A stretch of 64,000 nt of DNA, from assembly GCA_036023115.1 (NCBI GenBank), contig JAYKKT010000091.1:31951501-32015500 (forward strand), read 5' to 3'. A program made the translations under genes and the position numbers. Source of the stretch: Brasenia schreberi (taxonomy: Eukaryota > Streptophyta > Magnoliopsida > Nymphaeales > Cabombaceae). Below the pieces are notes generated by a model. The model saw nothing but the letters and a program-made list of their open reading frames with translations, searched no databases and was not told the DNA's origin. Below, piece by piece: positions 21,307-33,300 of the stretch; within the stretch, counting starts at the first letter, position 1; every line of letters begins with the position of its first letter.

Positions 21307-23714
21307 TGTCCTATAAACGCTACTAAATTAGATTGGGTTTATATGCTTCATCATGATTTGGCAGAAAGACAGTTCTATGATGGATACAATTTTGGAGTGC
21401 AAGAATTGAGTGAGAACAATAACGAAGGAAGCTTGGTTATCTTTGTGTCAAAGAAACATTGGATGCCTAAGTATGCCATCTACTGAAGATAAATGATGGA
21501 TTGCATTTGCAGAAACTGAAAAATCTGCATCAGGCAGAAAGACATTTATTTTTATGAATAGATGGTTGTGTGGCTTGAACAATGTGTTGTAATATTTTTT
21601 TTCTGTTTTTCCTCATTAATTCTTCTTTTGCGGTTTTGGTTTCAGTCGTCTTTTGTTTAGGGCAAGTCTAGCTCGAGTACAAGCAAGGTAGACTCAACTT
21701 GTTAAGAAAGTGCCGGCTCCAGCTCGGTCGAGCTATGATCTTCAGGCCCAAACTTGAGTTTTCGTTAATTTCGAACAACTCAAACTCAGCTTGCTAGGCT
21801 CTTTTAAAGCTCAGTGCAAGAGTTACTCGATTAAGTTCCATCGGAGATCGAGCTCAGTGAGCTCGGCTCGCAAGTAATTCAAGCTGGACAAAGTCGTGTG
21901 GAGTTTGAGTTTCTCTGAAGTTTATAGCTCAAATAGATGACGGGCAGCCCATCTGACTTGCATCCTGATTTTTGTTGATATAACTATTATGCATTGTTAT
22001 TGTGCCGAGATCCCAAAACAAATGATATATTTTGCCTACACGTTAACTGTGAGTTGGATTCTCGTGACATTTTCTTACCAGTTCTATGGTGAATTTGTTC
22101 ATTTCTTACCATTCATAATGATCTGACTAGAATGATTTATGCGGAGTCACCACATGAGAGAACAGGATTGACATACACAAGCTTTCAGTTTATTAACGAA
22201 TTTCCCCTGATCTAGAAATCCTCGATATACATCAACGTTTACGAACGTGCACCTGTTTTCACACTTTTGCATGTCTTCTTGTGTGCACCTGCTTAGAGAG
22301 ACAGAGAGGCGTTCACATTCGTAACGTGTTACTTGGTCAACATTGAATGCGTTCCTCTTTTGCGTATGTCACAAGTCATTCACGGTGAAAGTCCGTTTCG
22401 AATGTGTGAATACACCACAAGGCGATGAGTATATCAGACTTATGTTTGGTTTCGGGTAAACCGGAATTGGTGGTTCTAAACTGCTGACTCCGATTATGAC
22501 TCTAAGGCCATTGGTTTCGGAGCGGTTCTGGTTTGAATTCAAAACCGTCCGAAACCAATAATTTTATTAACAAAATTATAGAAAATTAAAAAAAAAAAAA
22601 CAAAGCTAGTGGTTGAGCCACCGGTTTCAGATTTGTTCCAGTTTTATAAAAGGTAAAATGAGAACAGAGTTGGGTGGTCTCCGGTTTCAGACCTGGTTCT
22701 GGTTTCACCAATTCTAGGCCCAAGCAATTCCTAGTACAGTTTGGTTTTGGTTGGAACCGTCGAACCAGTTCAGAAGCAACTATCTCTAGAGACTAGCATG
22801 CAACATATATCCGGATAAGTCTTATTTCTGATACGAATCTCTAAAACCCACTCCACCTTGCTCCATCACCCTCCCCAATCAAGAAATTCATCCACCAAAC
22901 TTGGGTTGACGGAAACCTTTGTGAGGCGAAGTTTTTCATTTCGATAAGAATCAAGGATGAGAAGATTGATGGTGTGATGAGTTGGGTCATCGACTGATAC
23001 CATTGAATCAAGGGTTAGAGCTCCATTCAAGAATATTTTTCCTTGGTATAATATATATATATATATATGTCCATATATATTATAAAATTTAAAAAATTGT
23101 CGTTTCCACTTCTGTTTGTGACTCCGTTTCCACTTCTGTAGAACATAGGTTAGCAATAACCTATATGACATCTTAAATTATTCAGTTTACATACTTCTCT
23201 CATAGTCATTTCCCTAATTTCCGAGTTAGTTGTATAATTTCAAAGCTATTTAGGGGAATCGACTAACAAATTGGAAGCCATGATTTCGATACCGATGGAG
23301 CATGCATCCGGGGGCCACAAGGTGTGGTAAGTTAGACTTTTTCCTACATGCCACAGTCCAGTGGCCAAACCCATATCCAGGTGGTTAATGATCCCGTAGG
23401 ACTCGCACTCATTGATTTAATAAAAAAGCCAAACCTGAACACCTTCTAGACCAGACAAGTCGAGCTAAGCTTGAAGAATGAGACAGAGTTACTGAGCCAA
23501 GCTTAAGATAAAAAAAAACGACCTCGAGTTCGAGTCAAGTCAGAAACCGACTCAAGTTAACAAATTACTGTTTGAATTTGAGCTCCTTCGGGAACTCAAC
23601 TTGATGGTTAGATGTGCTCAAGATTCGTATTATTTGGACGAGCACAGCTCGAACGAAGTTTCTTCTTTCTCCACGTTTCTATTATCTCTCTATGACTTTT
23701 TGTTATGAATACAC
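21307..23714. other. Intergenic DNA downstream of the RRM gene, with low-copy repeats
   Basis: No gene is supported. The 3' UTR of the RRM gene presumably occupies the first few hundred bases. About 21660-21900 is rich in AGCTCGAG-type motifs that recur at about 23400-23650 and 24390-24600, which suggests one dispersed repeat. About 22440-22780 is rich in GGTTTCGG/ACCGGTTC motifs like those in 23715-24172. A short TA run lies at 23049-23070. Confidence 0.45.
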
Positions 23715-24172
23715 CTAGACATGGCCAGTTCAAAACCAGACCGACAGTTTGGACCAGAATTGAACCGCCCGTGGAACTGCCTGTAACCAGAACCGGTCGA
23801 ACAGGCCTTGAAACTGTAACTTGAACAGGAAACCCTCCGGTTCGGCTATGGTTTATGTATCTAGAAACCAGCTCAAAACTGGAACCGGCGGTTCTAAACC
23901 ACCACTAAATATAGTTTAAATATTTTTTTTCAACACATTGTCACAAGCCTATCGATAGCTCAACCATGGGATGTTTCCTATTGTTGTGGTTGGTGAAGAG
24001 TTTGACTCACAGAGAACGCATTATCCTTGCTTTTAAAACAAAATTAAACCACACTAGCAGTTCCAAAACTGGAACCAACCCCAATGTGGTTTGGTTTCAG
24101 TTCCACTTAAATGAGAACCAGTGGTTTGAAACCGCTTGTTCCGGTTTACCCAAAACCAGACATGTCTAAACC
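23715..24172. repeat. MITE-like repeat with GGTTC/GAACC-rich body
   Basis: The left edge CTAGACATGGCCAG and the complement of the right edge (TTTAGACATGTCTGG) match in part, giving a short imperfect terminal inverted repeat. The body is built of variations on AACCAG.ACCGG and GAACCGG. No coding sequence is seen. Boundaries and class are tentative. Confidence 0.35.
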
Positions 24173-26879
24173 CACCTGATATGGGTATTCGGCGTCTGCC
24201 TAACCCCACTCGCCTTTCAAACAAAAAAAGCTTAAACATAGTTTCGAAGGCTGAAGAAAATCCCAAACAACAGTTTGGTCAAATAAAATCTTGAATAGCA
24301 TTCACCTCAAAACTCGGTTCGATATAATATAACCACTACTTTTAATCAATTGAAATCTACAAAGTAGTGACAAAGGAGGTCCGGGCTTCAACGACAAGTT
24401 CAAGTGAGCTTGTAACACTTGGATGAAGTTTCAACAAGGTTTGTCCTCGACTTGTTCAAGAATAAGTGAGTTATTGAGTCCATCATAAGATCCAGTCAAT
24501 CCCGAACTCAATTAAAGATGGAAACCAACTCGAGTTAACTGAAATTTGTGCACGAGCTAGAGCTCAAGCTTGAACTAAACCTTGTTGGTTTTCCAAGTCG
24601 AGCTCACTTCCTATGTTATTTCAAATTTTAACCAAAGCATATTCATATATGATTGCTTGTACATAAAATAATACGTTCTCAAATAGATTATCAACAGCTT
24701 CTATTATTTTATTTGTATAATTCACCCATAAATAGGGGAAAGCTAATCCTTATAGATTATCATGCATGAATTCCTTCTCATTTATCTCTTGATTAAGTGA
24801 GTAATCCCTAAGTTTTAAGGGACTTTTTTCTCCTGTAATGTGGAATTAAGCAATCCCCTTCATGATCTATCTTCTTCCAAATTAGAAGGTAAAAATTCGT
24901 TGGTTAAAGTATGCACCTATGTTCATTGTGGTGCAAGCTTCAATAAAAAACCAGCCAATCTTGCTATTTATGGACTTGGAGCAAATTATTTTGTTGATTG
25001 CAGTTTGTTTTAGGTCAATTCGTACTTGCATGAAATGGCTAAGAACACAAACAAGTTGCACTTAACATTGTTTTTTTGATGACTTTATAAACGAGTAAGA
25101 TTCATAAAAATTTTAAAGAACTTCATTAAGCTGCAAAAGATCTCATCTAGCTTCATGTGTACTAAACTAATTCAACATTATTTCGTGTTCATAAATCAAG
25201 ACAAGCACGATTCATAGGTGATATAAGTATTATGAAAAGGTTCATTTATCAATATAAGTGTAGTGATCATTGAAATAGCTCTCATTGTGGTACTTAGAAA
25301 CAAAATCACTGTTAATATTCAAGGTTTTAGAAGAGAACAATGTGGTAAAAGCATTTGGCTTATATCAAGAAACGCGTTTTAGACCATCAATAGGGAGGCA
25401 GAGAGAGAAAGAGAGAGAATCCCCCCCTCTCACGCTTGATAGATAGAGTGCAATGATCCATGCAGAGGAGAAGATGAGGGGACTCTTGAGGATGAAGCCA
25501 CGAGTTTCAATGGAGATTGGCTGGTAAGGTACAAGCTCATTATTTAAGTCGATCTTCATTGGAACTCTAAGGAAGCAAAGAGGGAAGAGAAGCAATATTT
25601 AAAGACAAGAAGAGAGATGCAATGGTGTGTCCAGTAGCAAATCTACATTGAGTTGAGGTGGAGCGTTTGCCCCATCCCAAATTTTAAAAATCAACTTAAA
25701 GTCTATAACCCATGGTGAAATGAATGGGCTACATAGTTCACCCCATCCTAAACCATTCGAGGGGTTTCTCGCCCCACCCTAAAAGAGTTTTTAGATCCAT
25801 TAGGTGTGCCCCCGAACCGGTAGAGTGGCGCTTCGTAGGGATTTCAAGACTTGCTGCTGCCTAATGATTACACTTTTAGTTACTACATGTCTCTAAAATA
25901 GATGAACACGATGACTCCATTACTGAAGTTATACAAGAGGAGATGTAATCTTTCTCAATGCTAGATTGGATTTTAGGATAATCCGCATGTGACAATTTCA
26001 TATGTTCTTTCTCTTGGTGTCAATAAGATCGTCTACTGTATAATAAGCCAAATGTATTGCACCTTTTCAATAAAGTTCTAACAATATGAACTTCTAGTCT
26101 GGTGCCTTGCATTTTCACCTCTTCAGGCCATTCCTGTACAAAATACAATTTTTTTATTATAATATGTGAGTATGCAACATAAGCAATACATAAATTGATA
26201 GTAATACATATTATATATATAACATATATATATATATATATTGTATATATAAGATATATCTATATGTATCAAATAGAGTAAACTCTGCATAGGTGCATTG
26301 CATTTGACATAAGAGATGAGACCATGCCATGTTAAGCAAAAAAACGTGACATGGATACGCCACGCAAAATAGGGAGATGCAGCCTATATGCATCGACTCA
26401 TTCAAATAGTTGGATCCTTGCAAAAGAATGCGATATGGGTGGTACATACATAGTAGAGGGATGTGACCTACATGCATTGATTCGTTCAAATAGTCAGATC
26501 TTGAATGGCCCATTGAAAACAAAGAGTTGTGTCGTTTCCCTGTCTCCTCTAATGATCTATCATGATCATGCTACGTCTCTTTTCCAGCTCACTCAATTTC
26601 ACAATCATCGAAATGCCGAAGAAGAAGATACAAAAAGGGAAAAAGAAAAAAGATTTTTTTTGAAAGTTATCAAACTCAATTCAATCGCGGACCATCAATA
26701 GAGAATGCAAACACGATCCTTCAATCTCACAAGCAAGAGGGAGAAATAGAAAACCATAAACATGACCTTATCCTTTGATACAAGCACAAACCTTTCATGC
26801 AAGAAACAAGCAGAAATCACACGGTGGAGAAAGAATCACAACAGGTATGTAAATGGATAATTTCGAAAAAAATGCATTG

Positions 26880-26956
<77 letters not shown>

Positions 26957-27200
26957 CAAATCTTTTCACTTGTAATGCCAATTTTGGAGGATTCAAAATT
27001 TTAAATACATTAGGTTTCAAATTTTTAGGTCACATGTGGTTAGCAATCTTTGCCTCAGGCCTCAACTTGTGTGAAGGCTTAAGCCACTTCCACTGGGCGG
27101 TTACTTCCTTTTGAGAGAGAGAGAGAGAGGTTCTTGCCTTCTCCCTTTTGAGCAACAACAAACAAACATATTACACACCCAATTTACTCTCAGTGTTGAA
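24173..27200. other. Intergenic DNA, no gene recognised
   Basis: AT-rich DNA with microsatellites (about 26210-26250 and 26884-26950) and a GA run at about 25390-25420. A near-duplicate phrase (ATGCATCGACTCATTCAAATAG at about 26388 and ATGCATTGATTCGTTCAAATAG at about 26472) marks a small diverged tandem repeat. Open frames here are short and carry no motif. Confidence 0.5.
26884..26950. repeat. (TA)n microsatellite
   Basis: A nearly pure run of about 33 TA units between AAGG and CCCTTCC. Confidence 0.95.
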
Positions 27201-27754
27201 CCCATGACCTTCAAACAAAAGGTCTTTTGAGTCGACCCACTAGCCGGGAGATCCGTGGCTCTTTGTGCATATGCTACCTACTTCCCTCCCAACTTTCTGT
27301 ACGAACCATTTTTCCCTTTTTCTTGCGGGTGAGAGAACTCCATTCTTTCCAAATCAGTGAACAATCGAAAGCAAAATATTTGAACCGACCGTACAACGAA
27401 GAACTGCAGACTCTGTCGAAACATTCTCGGAAACACCCTTCACCTTCTCCAAGCAGCGTGGCACTACTTCACAAAGTTTCAGTGGCAAAATGGTCGTTGT
27501 GCGGACTGGACTAGGGTTCAGAGACGTAGCTGTCCGCCCGCTAACTGGGCTGCAAGTCCACGTATCCGTATTTATCAACCGTATTGTATACGCACGAAAA
27601 TACGGTGGCGCCACCGGTGGTGATTTTCCCGCTTCCCCTTTTGGGAATAAATAGTGGGAGGGAATCCCCTGACATTACGAACGCAAAGCCCACGTTTTCT
27701 CACTTTTCCGCTTCCCCTCGGGAGAATTTCCCCCCTTCCTCACTCGAAGGGCAG

Positions 27755-27758
<4 letters not shown>

Positions 27759-27801
<43 letters not shown>
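27759..27801. repeat. (TA)n microsatellite upstream of ATXR3
   Basis: A pure TA run of about 21 units followed by a GA-rich tract (27806-27842). It lies about 430 bp before the ATXR3 start codon, in its promoter or 5' UTR. Confidence 0.9.
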
Positions 27802-27806
<5 letters not shown>

Positions 27807-27931
27807 TAGAGAGAGAAAGAGGAGAGAGAGAGAAATCATCGAGGGAGAATTCTTCCGGCCGAAGAACAGCCATTCGACCTACTTCTCGCAGCTAGGCTTC
27901 GGGATTCATCCGGAGAACGGCGAATTTTTCG

Positions 27932-28046
27932 GTGAGTTCGTTATCTCCTTCTACCGTCGTCTTTATGTCCTTCGAGGATATCTTTTTTTTAGATTATTTG
28001 ATCTTGTTTTCGTTCTGAAACTCGGAAACCCTATTTCTTGTTGCAG
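27932..28046 (+). other. Candidate 5' UTR intron of ATXR3
   Basis: TTTTTCG then GTGAGTTCG at 27932 is a good donor, and TTCTTGTTGCAG ending at 28046 is a good acceptor. The enclosed 115 bp is T-rich. This lies in the leader, 185 bp before the ATG, so no reading frame tests it. Confidence 0.5.
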
Positions 28047-28231
28047 ATTTCTTGCGGGTAAGCTTCGGATGATCTTCGATTTGGGCGATCTCTTGGAACC
28101 CTACATTGCGAACCGAGGCGGGGAAAATTAGGGTTTTGGGTGTCGATCGGGCGAAGCATGAGACCGGGCGTCCCTCAGGAGGGGGAAGCCTAGGGCTTGG
28201 CGGGGGGATTCCCGCAATTCCCCCCCTACCC

Positions 28232-30313
28232 ATGGGCGATGGAGGCGTGGCTTGCGTTTCTTCTTCCTCGCAGCGTATTATGGAGCGCTTCACCCCCTAC
28301 AGCACCACCCTCCGCTCGACCTTGCAGTTCCCGGATCGATCCCCTGAGCCACAGGCGTTGCCGGAGAAGAATACGGAGGTAGATAAGGAAGAGAAGAGGC
28401 CAAGGTTACTTTCGTCAGCATCCAGGGTTGCCAAGGACGACGATAGGGACCTAGAATTCTCACGGAACCACCGGAGTAATTTAAGCTCCGGGGATCATCG
28501 GAAGCGGTCACCTCGCGATGAGGCAGATAACAGGCCGAGAAGACACTCGTACGAGCAGGAAGAAGCTTCGAGAGGGAACTTCGCTTCTTTCTCGAAGAGC
28601 AGACGGGTCTCGGAGGACTCTCGGAGCCCTGGGTGCTCCCGTAGCTACAGAGATTCTAGGTCGAGCAATTACTCTCGCCATCGTGACGAGAATCCCCGGA
28701 GTCCGAACCATTCCGGTAGAAACCATGCTCGGAGCCCGAACCATTCTGATAGAAACCAACCCCGGAATACGAGCCATGCTGACAGAGATAATGCGCGCAG
28801 TCCAAGCCATTCCGACAGGCACCATGATCGACAGGGCCGGAGTTCGACCCATTCGGAGAGATACCACGATCGGCATGCTAGGATCCCTAGAAATTCGGGC
28901 AGGCACTACCATGATCGCGTTCCTCGAAGTCCTAGCCATTCCGACAAACACCTTGATCGTTACGCTCGGAGCCCTAGTCGATTCAACAGGCATCATGATC
29001 GCTATGCTCGCAGTCCTAGCGATTTAGAGAGGCGCCGTGATCGCTCAGTTCCAAGTCCCAGCCGCTCCGAGCGTTCGCCCCGGAGATTGCACCATTCTGA
29101 TTACAAGGAGTCCAGTAGGAAAAGCAGGCGCTATAGCTCCCCTGGTCGTGACAATCAGCGCAAATGCGAAGAGAGAAGCCCACCTTTGCGTGGGAGAGAC
29201 TCTTACACGAGTTCATCTCAGCACCATGCAACGACCAGTGGAGGCGGGCTGATCCTCGATAGGACGCCGTCTGACGATCACAAAGAGAAGACGAAGCAAA
29301 ATTCAAGTGCAAATTGTGAAGAGAAGCCAAATTCTGAGGTTGGTGCAGAGGAAACTGCCGGTGGAGCCATTGAGGAATTGGCGTCAATGGAGGAGGATAT
29401 GGATATCTGCGACTCGCCACCTTATATTGCTCAGTATTCAGCAGGAATGACTACCACAAATTCGTTTGTGGGCAACTGGTTTTACCTTGACCACCTTGGC
29501 ATTGAACGAGGACCATCAAGGTTATGTGATCTTAAGAAGATGGTAGATGATGGTCTCATAGTTTCTGATCATTTGATCAAGCATTCCCAGAGTGATAGAT
29601 GGGCGACTGTTGAAAACGCTGCTTCTCCTATGGCGTCTCTAGATATCGCATCTATTGCACCGGATTCTGTGACTCAGCTGGCGAACCCACCCGAGGCACC
29701 AGGGAATCTGGCTGAAGCAGGAGAGTGGGAACCGATGCCACCGCGGCCACCTGAAGGTCAGCCTGAGATGCAGGAAGCATGTGAAGTGGTGACGAATGAT
29801 ATGCACACTCCCGTAGAGGATCTCCATATTGATGATAGGGTGGAAGAGCTACTGAAAGGTCATGCTTTGCTTCCTGGGCATGAAGTGGACGTTATTGCTG
29901 GTAAGTTCTGCTTGAAGGGTTTGTACCTTTTAGTGCTTTCTAATTTTAGGGCATCAAAGTTCATTGCATTCGTTTTCAAAGAAGCTGGTTTGTGTTTTTC
30001 GGTCTGATGGTCTAAAATTGTAACCCGTTTCATTAAAAAGTCTGGCATCTTTGTTTTTGGTTCTTAATGACGCTTTTGCCCTTATGGGGGAATTTGTTGT
30101 TTTTTCTATTTTAATGAAATTTTGGAGTTTCAATATTACAGAGTTTTCTGGGTTCCTGAATATATTATCTATATTGTTCTGAAATTTACCAGTGAAACGT
30201 TTATATTATTTTTCATCTGGTAGTTTATGCCAGCAATACAGCTTTTATAATTTTGTATTATTTTATCTTCTAGTTGGGAAAAGAGGAAATGAGTTCTCTC
30301 TCTTTGTGTGTGG

Positions 30314-30394
<81 letters not shown>

Positions 30395-33300
30395 GTGCGT
30401 GCATGTGTGTGTGTGTGTTCGCAATGATTCGGTTTGTGTTTACTTGGGTGCTACACCTGTATTGATTGCTGTGAAAACTTTCACAATTTTACCCCATTTT
30501 CTAAATGAAAATTGTTTCCTTATCCCCATCTCAACAAAAGAGGTTTGACCAATTAACTAAAATATTTTCTGCTATTTTTTTATGCTTTTATGGAAACTCA
30601 TGCTTGTTGAATTTCGATTTGTCGATTTGTCTTTCATATTTGATGTAATTTTCTAGATTTTGTGAAACCTGAAAGGTTTCTCTGTCTTTGATTTTGATGT
30701 GGTCAACAGTTCCTGTCTGCTTATGTATGATTCTTTTTAACGAATCAAATGTATTTCAAGGCATGGTTCCATTTGTGTGTTCAGCTTGTTTGCGCATTTG
30801 CTGCATATATATGCATATAGTGTTTTAAAAGTTCTTCTGTTATTTGTTTTCTTGCTCTAATCATAGTAATTTGTCTTGCAGAAGCGTTGCATATTAGATT
30901 TGATCAAAGGGAGGAGGAAAACCAGTGTGCATCTGAAGGTATACCTTTGCCATTTCGCCTCCTATTTTCCTTGATTTTAACTTCAGATTTCCTACTGTCT
31001 TCTCCTTTTTTTTGGGATCTGTAGGTTTTAGACCCTGGGATGCTTATGGTGAGTGGTCCAGATATGTTACTGAAGAGGGATTTTGCAGAGGTCATGAAAG
31101 TTTGTTAAGGGATAGCCCCCACAGCCATGATGCTAGATTGGCTGCACCTATTGATAAGAGCTTGTTTGCTGGCAGATGGTCATGTCATGGTGGAGACTGG
31201 AAAAGAAATGATGAAGCTATTCATGATCGATTCCTTAAGCGAAAAGTTGTTCTTAATGATGGTTACCCACTTTGTCAAATGCCCAAATCTGGCTATCCAG
31301 ATCCTCGTTTGCATAGACCTGAATTTCACGTTTCACATTTCCGGAGGCTTGAGATACCCGCTTGGGCTTGCTCTTGGCATGAAGAAACAGATGACCATGT
31401 GCAGCAGTTAGATGCTTCGTCTGAAGGTCAAACTGCAAATTCTGCTTTTTCTGAGTGCACAACTTCATTACTTGGTGTTATTGGCAATATTCATGCTTCA
31501 AATGATAATTCAAAAGTCATTAAGATCAATTCTGGTGAAGTTAGCAGGGGTATACCTGTAAACAGAGTAGCACAAAGCAAGCCAGTAATTCCAAAGATTT
31601 GTAGAGGATTGGCACTTCCTGTTGTGCGATATAATGCTTCTATGTCCAAGAACAATGCATCTGTAATCAGGGAGCTACGTTTAAAGCTGCACCAAGGAAA
31701 TGAATGGCAGGGTTCACGGTCTTGTCAGGCACAAAGTCAGCAGTCCGTTATATGTGACAGTAAAAAATCATCTGCTGAAGACGAATCACATGCTAAGTCT
31801 CAGCTGCATGATTCACAGGAGTTAATGAATGGCAGAGCTGATGAGAATGCCACAAGAAGCCATGTTCTTACAGTAAATGAGTTACAGTTGAATATGGGAG
31901 AGTGGTACTACTTGAATGGTGCAGGAAGAGAGCAAGGCCCAATGCCATTCTCCCGTTTGCAGGCTTTAGTTTCTAGTGGTACTCTTCCAAACAACAGCAG
32001 TGTATACAGGAAAAGGGATAAGGTGTGGGTTCCTGTAAATATTGCAACACCTGGCTCCGATGTGTTTCGGAAATTAAGTTCTGAATCAATTGATGGCTTT
32101 CAGGTGTCTGACGGACAAGTTCAAGAAAATCAACCTGTGGAATACAATGTTGCGACTGCCAACACCTTCCATAATTTTCATCCACAATTTATTGGTTACA
32201 CACGTGGTAGGCTGCATGAACTAGTGATGAAATCTTACAGGAATCGTGAGTTCGCTTCAGCTATAAATGAAGTCTTGGATCCATGGTTGAATGCAAAACA
32301 GCCAAAGAAAGCTGTTGAGAAGTTCTCCTCAATCAATCTGCGTTCATTTATCTCCTCATATTCGTATGCTCAATCTGGAAATCGGCCCAGGACGATCACG
32401 GGTGGAAGTGAAGAAGAAAATGAAGACGAAGCTGATTTATCATTAGAGCAAGGAGATGAGTGCTCCTTTGACAGTATGTGTAAGGATGCTGGGTTTGGTC
32501 ACGGAGGTTGTGACAGTTCCTATGTCCAGGATGGAAGTTGGGGTCTGTTGAATACCCATATTTTAGCTAGGATTTTTCACTTTATGAGGTCTGACATCAA
32601 GTCTCTCGCAATTTCTGCTGCTACTTGCAAGCAGTGGAATCTGGCAGTCAAATTGTACACAGGTATCTGCAGGCAGGTCAATTTCTCGCAAATGGGTCCT
32701 GATTGTACCGACTCTACATTCCGAAATATCATGGTATGTCTGTTTATCTTTGCTTGAATTTTCTTTCCATCGTTTGCTTGAGTTTTTAGTTTGAGTTTTT
32801 TCCTCTCTCGTAGGGTGGTTACAAGAAGGAAAAAATCCTATCCATTATCTTAACCGGCTGTACAAATATCAGCATTGGTGCACTTGATGAAACCCTCCAG
32901 TTATTTCCTTCGATTTCTTCAATTGATATAAGAGGATGTAACCAATTCAATGAGTTGCCTCAAAAGTTCCACAAGATCAGATGGCGAAGGAGTCGTAGTC
33001 TTGATGCCATAAATGGCACTGAAGATTCATATAAGGTTCAAAATCTTAAACAGACAGGTGCAAAGAGCACTCTAATTTCGGGAGCATTCAGAGGCCTAGA
33101 TGGTTACTTGGATGACAAACGTGTCACAGATCCTTGGGCTATTAACGGACTAAATTTTGGTGGTGTTCGTGGTAAAGATTCAGCTCATAGTTTATATCGT
33201 AATAAATTTAAGAATTCCAAATCAGTTGGTTCTAGAAAGTTCCCATCAGTAGTCACAGGGAATGCTCGTATGAAGGGATTGTTTCCTGGGAAATCTTTGT

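Noticed and set aside
26817..27020. Open frame rich in IYIYIY over the TA repeat (also 27584-27895 and 30192-30548)
   Set aside because: The peptide is a translation of the microsatellite and not a gene.
28106..28231. Upstream extension of the ATXR3 first exon by 42 codons from ATG 28106
   Set aside because: The extension is glycine and proline-rich leader sequence. The ATG at 28232 (MGDGGVAC) matches the conserved start of the family.
28508..29420. Long antisense and other-frame open frames over ATXR3 exon 1 (up to 169 codons)
   Set aside because: They mirror the repetitive RS-coding DNA and have no independent motif.
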